Below are positions 33,301 to 42,431 of a stretch of 46,367 nt of DNA, in pieces. Position numbers and translations under genes: made by a program. Position 1 is the stretch's first letter. Every line of letters begins with the position of its first letter. The notes under the pieces were generated by a model. That model saw only the letters and a program-made list of their open reading frames with translations, was not told the origin of the DNA and did not search any database. Source of the stretch: Dysgonomonas sp. UBA7710 (lineage in GTDB: Bacteria > Bacteroidota > Bacteroidia > Bacteroidales > Dysgonomonadaceae); assembly GCF_002482385.1 (NCBI RefSeq), contig NZ_DLFW01000016.1, positions 1 to 46,367 on the forward strand, given 5' to 3'.

Positions 33301-34384
33301 TCCCTATCCATAAATTATTATCAGCATCCAGTGTTACAGACCGAACCGGAACTTTCGCCTGAGGATAGAATTCGTACAACATCGAAGAGCGTATCGTGTA
33401 ATCTTCTTCCGAATATATATATACTCCGTAGCCATCGGTACCTATCAGGACAATTTGCTGTACAGGATCGTAAGCCAGATTAAAAACACCATAGTTGAGA
33501 GTAGTACGTTCTATATATGGTTTGTTTACTGAATGAGGATCGCGCCTTATTACTTTAAGTCCATCATTAATGAAAGCAATAAATATATCATTTCCCGCTA
33601 TCAGGGCATCTCTCATACTTTCTTTGGGTGGAATCTCCGAACCAATATTCATTACAAATTCTTTGATTCCTGTGTTGATATCAAGGGTATAGAGGTCGAA
33701 TCGGGTATCTACAAAAACTACGTTTGTGCCTTTTTCGAAGGCCCATCTTACAGGGGCATCAAGTTCATAATCCATCAGCCTGTAAGTACCGGTTATAATT
33801 CCGTTTTCCTTTATTATTTTATAACGCATTATCTGTCCCATAGAACCAAATACCCAGATGATGTTATCCTTACAGATAGAAAAGCATTGTGTTCTGTATG
33901 ACATTACTCCCGGGGTATGTATCTTGTGAAACAGGCCATCTGATTTGTTATATACGGCAATCGAATCATTCTCGGAAAGAGCAAAAAAAGTTCCGTCTGG
34001 ACTTTTAGCCTGCCAATATATAGTTCTCATATCAGGATGATTTTCGAATGTACCCGATTTGGAATTGAACAGGCATAATCCCTGATTGGTTTTCAGCCAA
34101 AGCATACCGGGATCGGTTTCGGTGATATGTCTTATTACATTTCCCGGTAAGGAATTACTATGGCTGGTTGGCAAGTAACTTTTTACCGATGATCCGTCAT
34201 AGCGGTTGAGGCCATCATAAGTGGCAAACCACATAAATCCGTAGCTATCCATTGTTACAAACCTCACTGCGCTCGAAGAAAGCCCGTAGCGGGAAGATAT
34301 ATGTTGAATATTGTAGGCATATCCGGTAATATTGGTACAAATAGCTAGTATTGCGATTATTATTAGGGCCGAAAATTTTTTCAT
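30332..34384 (-). CDS. Hybrid two-component system regulator (HTCS) of the PUL
   Basis: This single polypeptide senses a glycan fragment in the periplasm and activates transcription in the cytoplasm. It has 1350 residues. Order: signal peptide (about 1-23); two-component propeller repeats (about 30-680, e.g. SYGFMWFATYDGLNRYDG, NNLWIGTKGDGLFCF, GYLWLSTNKGLARFDP); Y_Y_Y domain (about 700-775); membrane helix (about 780-805); HisKA with the phospho-accepting His in FFTNITHEFSTPLTLIYGP (about 839); HATPase with LTNLVSNAFKYTPDGG and NGLGLSIC; a receiver with ILVVDDEIEILWF (about 1095), the Asp in LLISDVMMPRRSGFDLV and Lys in YISKPFD; and an AraC helix-turn-helix (about 1240-1345, VDEVIYQSGFNNRGSFYKLF). 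It is divergent from susC. A minus-strand TATATTTG box stands at 34425-34418. Confidence 0.97.
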   Translation of the reverse strand: MKKFSALIIIAILAICTNITGYAYNIQHISSRYGLSSSAVRFVTMDSYGFMWFATYDGLNRYDGSSVKSYLPTSHSNSLPGNVIRHITETDPGMLWLKTNQGLCLFNSKSGTFENHPDMRTIYWQAKSPDGTFFALSENDSIAVYNKSDGLFHKIHTPGVMSYRTQCFSICKDNIIWVFGSMGQIMRYKIIKENGIITGTYRLMDYELDAPVRWAFEKGTNVVFVDTRFDLYTLDINTGIKEFVMNIGSEIPPKESMRDALIAGNDIFIAFINDGLKVIRRDPHSVNKPYIERTTLNYGVFNLAYDPVQQIVLIGTDGYGVYIYSEEDYTIRSSMLYEFYPQAKVPVRSVTLDADNNLWIGTKGDGLFCFPGYNPDEPLRDKKVNHFHIQNSALANNSIFNLVESRHNLMWIISGGPGINYYSYSDKRIHTLSQPPGSKPLYFLCSATEQDAKTLWVTTSGDGLHRIKLAFTNGTPRIEKMDHFRFFQTENVIYDTEIENDSILWIGSRGEGLVRFNLKTEEKTFYKLTNGENQLVNDILVIYRDSHKTLWLGTSFGLCRITKVGKDKLEYINYNTESGLPNNTIHGIVEDRQGYLWLSTNKGLARFDPRTKVFTNYSNPNNLSVQEFSDNAYYICPRKQIMFFGGIDGFVSIRSNQTQTPVFTPNFYFNTLSIYGKEVEIADYIKTRDQKDILELPHNQNFFTVSFVAPDYVNGHKYTYQYLLNGHSDKWINNGTSNSVTFTNMAPGEYLLKVRFSANNIFGDQPVYTQYIRILPPWYMTTVTYIIYAIIIGSVILFFILSYRRKVKRKEHRVFEKMEQKKTQEIYESKLRFFTNITHEFSTPLTLIYGPCDRILSSVDKSSPVYGYATLIHRNAERLNGLIQELIEFRRIDTGHTQVVIEKVEIEEFAGNILSSFRLLSDNKQTNYIVNIEKKLIWQTDPGCYSKILTNLVSNAFKYTPDGGTINVDIFTKDQMLVTCVSNTGKGFRPEDLPFIFDRYRVLDNLESRHNSRLFSRNGLGLSICHSTVKLLGGEMQVESTPGQITCFTVELPMHELTNKTLEYSRIASGIPMQTPDKKQIILPEFNIVKSRPTILVVDDEIEILWFVCEILKDQYNVIPVKDPDTIEEILSKTKINLLISDVMMPRRSGFDLVRMLKESRVTSHIPVIILSGKNYTEDQLEGLDAGVDMYISKPFDVQYLKKAVRRLLKREEETKEYYNSAFSAFEIEEGQVLHREDKEFYERTLQVIDGNIKNPAFSTEELASLLNVSVRQLYRKIDIVYKNGPGSLIRDYKLKIAEGLLIKTNISVDEVIYQSGFNNRGSFYKLFSQRYGMPPKAYREKHNRENTDS

Positions 34385-34417
34385 ATCAAGTAATAGATAT
34401 ACTAAACAAGGTTTCTA

Positions 34418-34425
34418 CAAATATA
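34418..34425 (-). promoter_or_regulatory. -7 box for the HTCS gene
   Basis: CAAATATA reads TATATTTG on the minus strand and lies 34 bp before the HTCS ATG. No matching -33 box was found. Confidence 0.45.
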
Positions 34426-34555
34426 GCTTATTAAGACAAGCTTTGCCTAATTCTTCCCGCATTATTATATCAATGCATATGTGTATATCTGCCATTTTAG
34501 TCCGTTTTTCTGCCATGCCTCTTTACTGACAATTATTACAGAAATGCGGACGCGG

Positions 34556-34580
34556 AGCTATTATAGCTTACCTAATTTTG
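34556..34580 (+). promoter_or_regulatory. susC promoter with an adjoining dyad
   Basis: TAATTTTG at 34573-34580 fits TAnnTTTG. Directly upstream AGCTATTATAGCT at 34556-34568 is a dyad around one central base. The overlapping 9-mer TATAGCTTA (34562-34570) also occurs at 34422-34430 beside the HTCS -7 box. This is a candidate binding site for the HTCS AraC domain, on positional grounds only. Confidence 0.4.
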
Positions 34581-34661
34581 TTCAAATTAACATTTAATCT
34601 AATTCGTACTCAAAAACCATTGAAAAGAAGAATTTATTATTATGAAAAACCATTATTATTT

Positions 34662-37600
34662 ATGAAAAAGAACAAACTAAGAAACAGACTTAGACGGTTT
34701 CTGTCATTAAGTATGGCTGTCGTTTTATTTCTGACAGTAAATGTGGTGACCGCACAAAACGGTCAGCAGGCAAAAGTTACTATTTTCGGTACTGTTACTG
34801 CAAACGGTGAACCTGTAATAGGTGCTGTAGTGGCGGTAAAAGGGACAACGACAGGAACGATAACCAGCGACAAGGGAGAATATACGATCAATGCGGCCGG
34901 TAATGATATACTTGTATTCTCATCTATCGGCTATATTTCGCAGGAAATCCCCGTAGGCGGGAAAACAAAGATCGATGTCGTACTGGAAGATAATGTTATC
35001 AATCTTGAGAGTGTTGTGGTTGTGGGCTATGGTACACGTAAGCGCTCCGACCTCACAGGCGCGGTTAATGTTATGGGTGAGCAAACTATCCGTGCTACTC
35101 CTGCCGCAAATATCGCGATGGCTCTGCAAGGGGCTGGGGCCGGTGTGAACATACAGCGTAGCGGCGGCTCCACACATCCGGGGCATACTCCCGAAATCCG
35201 TATTCGCGGAACACGTTCTATAGCTGCGGGTAACGATCCTCTTTTGGTTGTGGATGGTATTCCTTACGAACTAAGTATGATGAATAACATCGCACCGGAA
35301 GACATTACGTCGGTTACTGTACTTAAAGATGCATCATCAACTGCTATTTACGGCTCGCGTGGAGCCAATGGGGTTATACTCATCTCTACTAAGCGTGGTG
35401 CGGAAGGAACCAAGGCTGTTGTAAACTATAATGGATATATAGGTTTCAGTAAACCGCTGGGCTTCTATGATGTCATGAAATCTGAGGACTATATGAAGTT
35501 GCGCAAGTGGTCTATGTATAATCGTTATAAAAATGCTGAAAATTATACGGGTATCGATGATCCGAGGGTATTACAGAAGGTATTCGAAGGAGGCCTCGAT
35601 GGAGAGATAGAAGGCTATGAAAGAGGTGTAGATACTGACTGGCAAAGGGAACTGTATGACCAAAATCCTTTGATGACCAATCATCAGATAAGCTTATCGG
35701 GCGGATCGAAAAATACGCAGTATGCGGCATCGCTGGGATATTATAAATCGACAGGTGTATACGATCTGCAATCGATGGAACGTACGACTCTCAAATTATC
35801 TGTAGATCATACTATAAACAAATATCTGAAATTTGGACTGAATACATTGAATACCTATTATATAAGCAGAGGGGAAAGCCTGAATCCGATGGGCGACGCT
35901 CTTAGCCTAAGCCCATTGTTGTCGCCATATATGGACGATGGTTCGATACGGGAAAAAGTGCATCCGAACGACCTTATGAGCAACCCTTTAATGGATCTTC
36001 GCAAGGATGCGATTCAGGATGATCGCAAAAGGTTGTCAACATTCACGACAGGTTATCTGGAAGTGGATTTTACTCACGGATTCAAATACAGGCTCAATGC
36101 CGGCGTACAACTTTCTTCTACCACGCTGCAACGTTATTATCAGAAAGGAACAAGCAAGCGCCGCCAGTCATCCAACTATGGATATAACGAATCGAATTCC
36201 CTGACCGATTATACTATCGAGAACCTGTTAACTTATGACAAGAAGTTCGATAAGCACAATCTAAATCTTACGGCCATGTTTAGTGCCGAAGAAAGAGAAG
36301 CGCAGGAATTCGATCTGAATTACGAGAATGTGCCGACCAATCAGGTAGGCTACTACAATCCGGGTACAGCTGAGAATCATAAGGGAAATGGAGATTATAA
36401 TAAATGGAGTATGCTCTCTTATATGGGACGTATCAATTACGACTACGACTCCCGTTATTACCTTACCGCAACGCTGCGTACTGATGGTTCATCACGTTTG
36501 GCAAAAGGAAATAAATGGCATTATTTCCCGTCTGCCGCTTTGGCATGGAATATTGGCAATGAAAAGTTTATGAGCGGGACTTCTCACATATTGTCGCAGC
36601 TGAAACTGAGATTAAGTTATGGAGAAGTAGGTAATACCAATGTGAGTCCTTACGATACTATGGGCGATATGACCAGCAACAAGTATATCTTCGGGTCCCA
36701 GGGTGTGCTCGGATACTATCCGACTGCTGCTTCGAACAGCGAACTGAAGTGGGAGCGTACTGCCAGTTACAATGCCGGTATAGACTTAGGTTTTCTTAAT
36801 AACCGGTTTTCGGGATCAATTGAGGTTTATAAACAATTCTCCAACAACCTGATGATGAAATTTACCCCTCCGGCGACAAGCGGAGTAAGCACGCAAATCC
36901 CTTACAATGTGGGTAAAACGGAAAATGTCGGGTTTGAATTCGCAGCCCGGGTACATGTTTTCGACGGTGATGGTAAAAATAAATTCCAATGGACTTCCGA
37001 TTTCAACATTTATTTCAACAGAAATAAGGTTGTTCAACTTACCGAAGGTGTAGACAAGCTGATTTCAGACAACCTTTTTGTCGGTCATCCCTTAGGGTCT
37101 TTCTACGAATATGTAGGGCTTGGTATCTGGCAGGATACTCCTGAGGACAGGGCGCTTGCAGAAAGTTACGGGTTGAAGACTTCCGGCGACGACTCGGTGA
37201 TAGGAACTATTAAAGTCGCGGATATCAGTGGCCCTGACGGTGTTCCGGATAATGTAATCAATGATCTTGACCGCAAAATAGTAGGTAGCCATCAGGCAAA
37301 CTTCGAAGGAGGATGGACAAATAGTCTGGCATATAAGAACTTCGATTTCACTGTGGTTATGAATTTCCGTCAAGGTGGCATGCTTAGGTCTGAACTTTAT
37401 GGTGGAGGACAAAACTCTCTGATGGGAGGTTATTACAACAACCTGAATGTAGATTACTGGACTCCTGAAAATACAGGCGCCCGCTGGCCAGCTCCGAATA
37501 ATAAAGTGCAGAGTATACCTTACAAAGGCACGCTTACACTGTTTGACGCCTCTTATCTCAAGATACGGACGCTTACTTTGGGATATTCCTTACCGGATAA

Positions 37601-37781
37601 ACTTCTTAAGACAGTAGGGGTGAGCAAGGCCCGTGTTTATTCCACGGCGACAAATCCATTTACGTTCTTTTCCGAATATGTAAACAAATATAAGGGGCTT
37701 GATCCGGAAACCAACCGGGTGATGGGTACTGTAATTCCTCCATCATGGCAAATGTTATTCGGTATTAATATAACCTTTTAA
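34662..37781 (+). CDS. SusC/RagA-family TonB-dependent outer-membrane transporter
   Basis: It imports oligosaccharides across the outer membrane with its SusD partner. The start at 34662 gives MKKNKLRNRLRRFLSLSMAV and a signal peptide ending VVTAQ, 1039 residues in all. An in-frame TTG at 34578 would add 28 residues ahead of the signal and lies in the promoter box, so it is rejected. Domains: carboxypeptidase-regulatory-like sandwich (about 27-110, FGTVTANGEPVIGAVVAVKG, GTITSDKGEYTI); TonB plug (about 118-230, VVVVGYGTRKRSDLTGAV, TPEIRIRGTRSIAAGNDPLL, LKDASSTAIYGSRGANGVIL); and a large beta-barrel to the end, closing with MLFGINITF. No STN domain is present, as expected for an HTCS-controlled rather than sigma/FecR-controlled system. 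susD follows by 13 bp. Confidence 0.97.
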   Translation: MKKNKLRNRLRRFLSLSMAVVLFLTVNVVTAQNGQQAKVTIFGTVTANGEPVIGAVVAVKGTTTGTITSDKGEYTINAAGNDILVFSSIGYISQEIPVGGKTKIDVVLEDNVINLESVVVVGYGTRKRSDLTGAVNVMGEQTIRATPAANIAMALQGAGAGVNIQRSGGSTHPGHTPEIRIRGTRSIAAGNDPLLVVDGIPYELSMMNNIAPEDITSVTVLKDASSTAIYGSRGANGVILISTKRGAEGTKAVVNYNGYIGFSKPLGFYDVMKSEDYMKLRKWSMYNRYKNAENYTGIDDPRVLQKVFEGGLDGEIEGYERGVDTDWQRELYDQNPLMTNHQISLSGGSKNTQYAASLGYYKSTGVYDLQSMERTTLKLSVDHTINKYLKFGLNTLNTYYISRGESLNPMGDALSLSPLLSPYMDDGSIREKVHPNDLMSNPLMDLRKDAIQDDRKRLSTFTTGYLEVDFTHGFKYRLNAGVQLSSTTLQRYYQKGTSKRRQSSNYGYNESNSLTDYTIENLLTYDKKFDKHNLNLTAMFSAEEREAQEFDLNYENVPTNQVGYYNPGTAENHKGNGDYNKWSMLSYMGRINYDYDSRYYLTATLRTDGSSRLAKGNKWHYFPSAALAWNIGNEKFMSGTSHILSQLKLRLSYGEVGNTNVSPYDTMGDMTSNKYIFGSQGVLGYYPTAASNSELKWERTASYNAGIDLGFLNNRFSGSIEVYKQFSNNLMMKFTPPATSGVSTQIPYNVGKTENVGFEFAARVHVFDGDGKNKFQWTSDFNIYFNRNKVVQLTEGVDKLISDNLFVGHPLGSFYEYVGLGIWQDTPEDRALAESYGLKTSGDDSVIGTIKVADISGPDGVPDNVINDLDRKIVGSHQANFEGGWTNSLAYKNFDFTVVMNFRQGGMLRSELYGGGQNSLMGGYYNNLNVDYWTPENTGARWPAPNNKVQSIPYKGTLTLFDASYLKIRTLTLGYSLPDKLLKTVGVSKARVYSTATNPFTFFSEYVNKYKGLDPETNRVMGTVIPPSWQMLFGINITF

Positions 37782-37794
37782 TTACAAGACAACA

Positions 37795-39540
37795 ATGAAA
37801 AAAATAATATATTTATTAGCCTGCCTCCCGCTATTTATTATAATGGCATGCGGCGATTTTCTGGACGAAGAAAATCACTCGAAGATGACGCCCGAGTCAT
37901 TCAGTACACCACAAGGTTTCGAACTTGGACTGAACGGCGTATATGGTGGAATGAGAACTTTTTATGGACCTCTCAGTTCCATCCATATGATAACTGTGCC
38001 CGGCACAGACGAATTTTATAGCCGTTCTTCTGGCGACATTTATAATTTTGGTAATTATACGACGAATTACAAGCCTAATTCCGACTATATCTATTCCTAT
38101 TGGAGAAGTTCATATACCCTTATCAATACCTGTAATGGCCTTGTTCACTTCGGCGAAAACATGACGGACATCCCTGAGGCTAAAAAGATAACCATGCTGG
38201 CCGAGGCCAGGTTTTTCCGGGCATGGCTTTATTTCCGTTTGGTACAGTTTTTCGGCGATGTGACATTGAACCGCACATACAATGATGTTGTGGTGAAAAC
38301 AGCTAAACGGGACCCTATGGCTGATGTTTATGACTTTATTGTCGAAGACCTGCTGTATTGTACAACTCCCGGCAATCTGCCTGTCGGCCCTAAAGACACT
38401 CAGCCCGGACGTGTTACTCAGGCGTTAGCCCGTCATCTTCTGGCAAAAGTATATCTCACACGTGGATGGAGCAGCGCCGCCAAAGCCACTGATTTTCAGA
38501 ATGCATATGATATAGCAACAAGGTTGATACAGGATGGAGACCAGACAGGAATAAAACTGATGAGCAAATATGAAGATATTCATAAACCCGGAAATGAAAA
38601 CAATCAGGAAATACTCTTTAATGTGCAGATGACCGACGACCCTATTTACGGTGTACCGGAAAAGGATTCGGGTATGAATAACCTTGCTCATATCTTTGTT
38701 GCAGGCTACTTTAACTTTAATGGTAGCGGCAATGTTCAGCAGATCGAGGATGGGCGTGTTTACGCGCGTTATCACGGTACCACATGGCTTTATAATGAGG
38801 CTTTCGGCGATATTGATAAAGATTCACGCTATCATGGCACCTTCCAAAGCAAATGGACTGCACCGATTGATTTCAGTAATAAAAAGCAGGAATTCTATGT
38901 CGGTGAGAACAAGTACTCTGCAATCAGGAGCGGCGCAAAAGGTGAGCTCGCTGGCTATCTCCCGGGTAAGAATATGACCAAAGAAGAGATAGAGTCAGCA
39001 AATTACTATATACTTACTCCGGAGAACTATACCGACCCTAACTTCCCTACAATGAAGAAATATTTGGACCCTAACCGGACAAGCCTTTCATTCGACTCGC
39101 GTCGTACAATTATCGTGTACCGTCTGGCAGAAACATATCTTATTGCAGCCGAAGCTGCTTTCAAACTTGGGAATAATTCTACTACCGATGGAGCCGCCTA
39201 TTATATCAACGAACTTCGTAAGAGGGCTGCTTCGAAGACCGAATATATCAACGACCTGATGATTACCGCAGCGGATGTAACCATCGATTATATTCTGGAC
39301 GAAAGGACACGTGAGCTTTGTGGCGAACAGCTGCGCTGGCTCGACCTCGTGCGCACAAAGAAACTGGTTGAACGGGTACGGATGTATGGTTTCTTCACCA
39401 CAAAATGGACAAATCATACCTTACCTAAAGATAACATACAGGATTTCCATGTATTACGTCCGATTCCGCAGAAACAGATAGAGTCTGTTATTGTAGGCGA
39501 TCCTTATCCGCAACAACCTGACGGATGGGATAAAATGTAG
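37795..39540 (+). CDS. SusD/RagB-family glycan-binding lipoprotein
   Basis: This surface lipoprotein forms the lid on the SusC channel and binds glycan. It has 581 residues. The signal LLACLPLFIIMAC has the lipobox Cys at residue 19, followed by GDFLDEENHSKMTPESF; the acidic residues after the Cys fit the Bacteroidota lipoprotein export signal. TPR-like helices (EARFFRAWLYFRLVQFFGDV at about 133-152; AETYLIAAEAAFKLG at about 445-459) and the C-terminal RTRELCGEQLRWLDLVRTKKL are characteristic. The protein ends with the common PYPQQPDGWDKM. It is translated right after susC (13-bp gap). A hairpin 16 nt past the stop may separate the abundant susCD message from the enzyme genes. Confidence 0.97.
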   Translation: MKKIIYLLACLPLFIIMACGDFLDEENHSKMTPESFSTPQGFELGLNGVYGGMRTFYGPLSSIHMITVPGTDEFYSRSSGDIYNFGNYTTNYKPNSDYIYSYWRSSYTLINTCNGLVHFGENMTDIPEAKKITMLAEARFFRAWLYFRLVQFFGDVTLNRTYNDVVVKTAKRDPMADVYDFIVEDLLYCTTPGNLPVGPKDTQPGRVTQALARHLLAKVYLTRGWSSAAKATDFQNAYDIATRLIQDGDQTGIKLMSKYEDIHKPGNENNQEILFNVQMTDDPIYGVPEKDSGMNNLAHIFVAGYFNFNGSGNVQQIEDGRVYARYHGTTWLYNEAFGDIDKDSRYHGTFQSKWTAPIDFSNKKQEFYVGENKYSAIRSGAKGELAGYLPGKNMTKEEIESANYYILTPENYTDPNFPTMKKYLDPNRTSLSFDSRRTIIVYRLAETYLIAAEAAFKLGNNSTTDGAAYYINELRKRAASKTEYINDLMITAADVTIDYILDERTRELCGEQLRWLDLVRTKKLVERVRMYGFFTTKWTNHTLPKDNIQDFHVLRPIPQKQIESVIVGDPYPQQPDGWDKM

Positions 39541-39556
39541 AACCTTTCTGTGAGTC

Positions 39557-39590
39557 ATACAGGCGTACCCGGTCTGGTGTGCGCCTGTAT
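39557..39590 (+). promoter_or_regulatory. Hairpin between susD and the PUL enzyme genes
   Basis: ATACAGGCG at 39557-39565 and CGCCTGTAT at 39582-39590 form a perfect 9-bp stem with a 16-nt loop. No T tract follows (ACGCTTTAAGG), so it looks more like a 3'-end stabilizer or processing structure than a full terminator. Confidence 0.5.
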
Positions 39591-39690
39591 ACGCTTTAAG
39601 GTTCATAATAAGGGCATTCGAAGTAAAACTATACTAAAAACAGAGGCAATATAAATGCCCTAAAGATTGACATCAATAAATAAAAAAATA

Positions 39691-42399
39691 ATGAGAGTTT
39701 GTTATAAGCATTTAATTTTTACGTTTTTAATTCTGATATTTTGCGAATCGGCGTTTTCTCAGGGACGCGAGTATCTTCTTTCTCTAAAATCCGATATGGG
39801 GCATGGAGGAAAAGCGCTATGGTTGATGAAAAAGGCAGGAGATGTGGCCGGTAGGGCGGAAGATGTTTCCAGTATCGGATATGGGACAAAGGGATGGGCG
39901 CAAGCTATTGTTCCCGGTACTGTACTCAATTCGTTGGTTACCCAGGGAGTCTATCCCGAACCCTATTTTGGCCTGAATAACAAAATAACAAGTGGATTAA
40001 TCCCCGATTTGAGTACCGCAGGGCGTGACTTTTATACCTATTGGTTTCGTACCGAGTTTGACGGGCTTGAATGTGTGAAGGGCGAGCGTATGTGGATGCA
40101 GGTGGATGGAATAAATTACCGTGCCGAACTTTGGCTCAATGGTAAAATGGTCGGCAATATAGCCGGAATGTTCCGTCAGGAATTCATCGATGTAACAGAC
40201 TATATCAATTCGGACGGTAAGAATGTGCTTGCAGTAAAAGTATATCCCATAGACGAACCGGGCGGCCCGCGTGAAGGTGTTTCCAAATCGTGGGGGGCAA
40301 TAGGAGAGTTCCGCAATGGGGGCAACGGGGAAATTGGCAAGAATGTAACAATGCTCATGACCGTAGGTTGGGATTTTACCTACCTCGATGGTATCCGTGA
40401 CCGTAATACGGGGATATGGAAAGATATCAGTTTTTTTAAAACAGGAGAAGTTTCACTTAACCATCCGTTTGTGAAGAGTGATTTGCGAAAACCCGGTTAT
40501 GACCATTCCCGCCAGACCGTGAGTATAGAATTACATAATCCCGGATTCAGGACGCAAAAAGTGAAAATAAAAGGTGAAATACTGGGTGAAGGTATTACTT
40601 TCGAAAAAGAGGTTGAGATTTTACGGGGACTGACCAGAACAATAGAATTCAATGCTACGGATTTTCCTCAGTTAGCTATCGACAAACCCCGTCTCTGGTG
40701 GCCTGTCAATAAAGGCCCGCAGGAACTTTATACCCTTTCTGTAAAAGCGGAAGTAGGGGGAGAACTTTCTGATTCGATAACGACCCGTTTCGGTATCAGG
40801 GAAATTACATCACACACAGATACTCCCGATAAGTCGCGTACATTCAGGGTCAATGGAAAAGATATCTTTATCAAAGGGACTAACTGGTTGCCTGAAAACA
40901 TGCTGCGTATGTCTGACGAACGAACTTATGCTGAGCTACGCTATACAGCGCAATCGGGTGTAAACCTGATTCGCTTCTGGGGTGGCGGTATCACAGAGTC
41001 CGACTACTTTTTCGATCTGTGCGACGAGCTGGGAATAATGGTATGGAATGAATTCTGGATGACAGGTGATACGAAGCATCCGATCGACAGGGGACTACAT
41101 TTGCAGAATGCGGAATCTACCGTTAAACGTATACGGAATCATCCGTCGCTGGCTTATTATGTATGTTCGAATGAATCGACCGAAATGTCCGGTCTCGAAG
41201 AATTACTTCAGCGGATAGACGGCACACGCGGTTATCAGATGGAATCGGAATGTTGCGGGATTCACGATGGCAGTCCATATAAAACAGTCAATCCGATGAG
41301 GCATTATGAAAACACGGCTTCCGAACGTGGCAGCCGGGTAGATGGGTTCAATCCCGAATATGGCGCGCCTTGTCTTCCTACTGTTGAATGCCTGCGTGAA
41401 ATGATGCCCGAAAAAGACCTCTGGCCAATCAATACGGAGGTATGGGATTATAGCGATGGCAATGGATTTCACCAGATGTCGTCACTCTATGTAGACTTGG
41501 TGAATGAGTACGGAAAGTCGGAAAGCATAGACGAATTTGCGATGAAAGGGCAATTTGTAGGAGCAATGAGTTACAAAAGTATCTGGGAAGTCTGGAACTA
41601 TAACAAACTGAATTATGGAGACCGCTATACTTCCGGAGTCCTTTTCTGGTATCACAATTCTCCAGTCCGTCAGGTTTGCGGGCGAATGTGGGACTGGTCG
41701 CTCGAACCTACGGCAGCGCTCTACGCGGCGGCAAATGCATGTGAACCGCTACACCCCCAGTTCGACTATCTGAAAAATACGGTATCGGTGGTAAACGACT
41801 ATTATAAGGCTTTTTCCGGTTATAAGGTTACAGCTGAAGTTTTCGATCTCAACTCAAAGCAAGTGTGGAAAAATCAGGCTTCGGTAGACCTTCCCGGAGA
41901 TGGAGTTGTAAATGACGTATTTGTAATTGATTTTCCTCAGAATATTTCGCCTGTCCATTTTATCAAACTACGCCTTTTCGATAACACGGGAAAGGAAGTG
42001 GGTAGTAACTTCTACTGGCGTTCCACAAGCATATATGGAGGGATGAAATCTATGACAGGGCCTGCTACGGCAGGTTTTCAGAGCATAAAAGACCTTGCTC
42101 CGGCTAAAGTGTCGATGAAATACAAAACCCGTGTAAGCGAAGGAAAGCATTATATAGAAATTGAACTGAAAAATACGAACCGTTCGATCGCGTTCTTCAC
42201 ACAATTGCAATGGCTCGATTCCACAGGCAAACCTGTACGTCCTTCGTACTATACCGATAACTTCTTTAGTATGATGCCGGGAGAAAGCCGCAGCATAACA
42301 ATAGAGACGGATAAAAAGAACCTCCCGGCAGATAATTATTCATTGATTCTGAAGGGTTTTAATGTTTCTCAAGTGAAAAATACTATTTTAGTAAAATAA
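39691..42399 (+). CDS. Glycoside hydrolase family 2 (exo-beta-glucosaminidase / beta-mannosidase-like)
   Basis: The protein has 902 residues, a signal peptide (LIFTFLILIFCESAFSQ), and starts at the ATG at 39691; a TTG 24 nt upstream is less likely. Order: N-terminal sugar-binding jelly roll (about 40-200, AIVPGTVLNSLVTQGVYPEP, LWLNGKMVGNIAGMFRQEF); immunoglobulin-like domain (about 270-380); TIM barrel (about 385-700) with LIRFWGGGITESDYFFDLCD and MVWNEFWMTGD; then C-terminal beta domains. The acid/base Glu is probably in CSNESTEM (about 494), and the nucleophile is a candidate Glu in WPINTEVWDYSDG (about 583). The jelly-roll start and the FWGGG region resemble exo-beta-D-glucosaminidases (CsxA) and mannosylglycoprotein endo-beta-mannosidases. 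The substrate is not certain. It acts in the periplasm or at the surface. Confidence 0.88.
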   Translation: MRVCYKHLIFTFLILIFCESAFSQGREYLLSLKSDMGHGGKALWLMKKAGDVAGRAEDVSSIGYGTKGWAQAIVPGTVLNSLVTQGVYPEPYFGLNNKITSGLIPDLSTAGRDFYTYWFRTEFDGLECVKGERMWMQVDGINYRAELWLNGKMVGNIAGMFRQEFIDVTDYINSDGKNVLAVKVYPIDEPGGPREGVSKSWGAIGEFRNGGNGEIGKNVTMLMTVGWDFTYLDGIRDRNTGIWKDISFFKTGEVSLNHPFVKSDLRKPGYDHSRQTVSIELHNPGFRTQKVKIKGEILGEGITFEKEVEILRGLTRTIEFNATDFPQLAIDKPRLWWPVNKGPQELYTLSVKAEVGGELSDSITTRFGIREITSHTDTPDKSRTFRVNGKDIFIKGTNWLPENMLRMSDERTYAELRYTAQSGVNLIRFWGGGITESDYFFDLCDELGIMVWNEFWMTGDTKHPIDRGLHLQNAESTVKRIRNHPSLAYYVCSNESTEMSGLEELLQRIDGTRGYQMESECCGIHDGSPYKTVNPMRHYENTASERGSRVDGFNPEYGAPCLPTVECLREMMPEKDLWPINTEVWDYSDGNGFHQMSSLYVDLVNEYGKSESIDEFAMKGQFVGAMSYKSIWEVWNYNKLNYGDRYTSGVLFWYHNSPVRQVCGRMWDWSLEPTAALYAAANACEPLHPQFDYLKNTVSVVNDYYKAFSGYKVTAEVFDLNSKQVWKNQASVDLPGDGVVNDVFVIDFPQNISPVHFIKLRLFDNTGKEVGSNFYWRSTSIYGGMKSMTGPATAGFQSIKDLAPAKVSMKYKTRVSEGKHYIEIELKNTNRSIAFFTQLQWLDSTGKPVRPSYYTDNFFSMMPGESRSITIETDKKNLPADNYSLILKGFNVSQVKNTILVK

Positions 42400-42431
42400 A
42401 AACACTCATATAGCAATTTAAATCAATACAT

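Noticed and set aside
34578..34661. 28-residue N-terminal extension of the SusC protein from a TTG
   Set aside because: The TTG is part of the TAATTTTG promoter box, and a complete signal peptide starts at the ATG at 34662.
39667..39690. TTG start for the GH2 protein
   Set aside because: The ATG at 39691 directly precedes the signal peptide; the extra eight residues add nothing recognizable.
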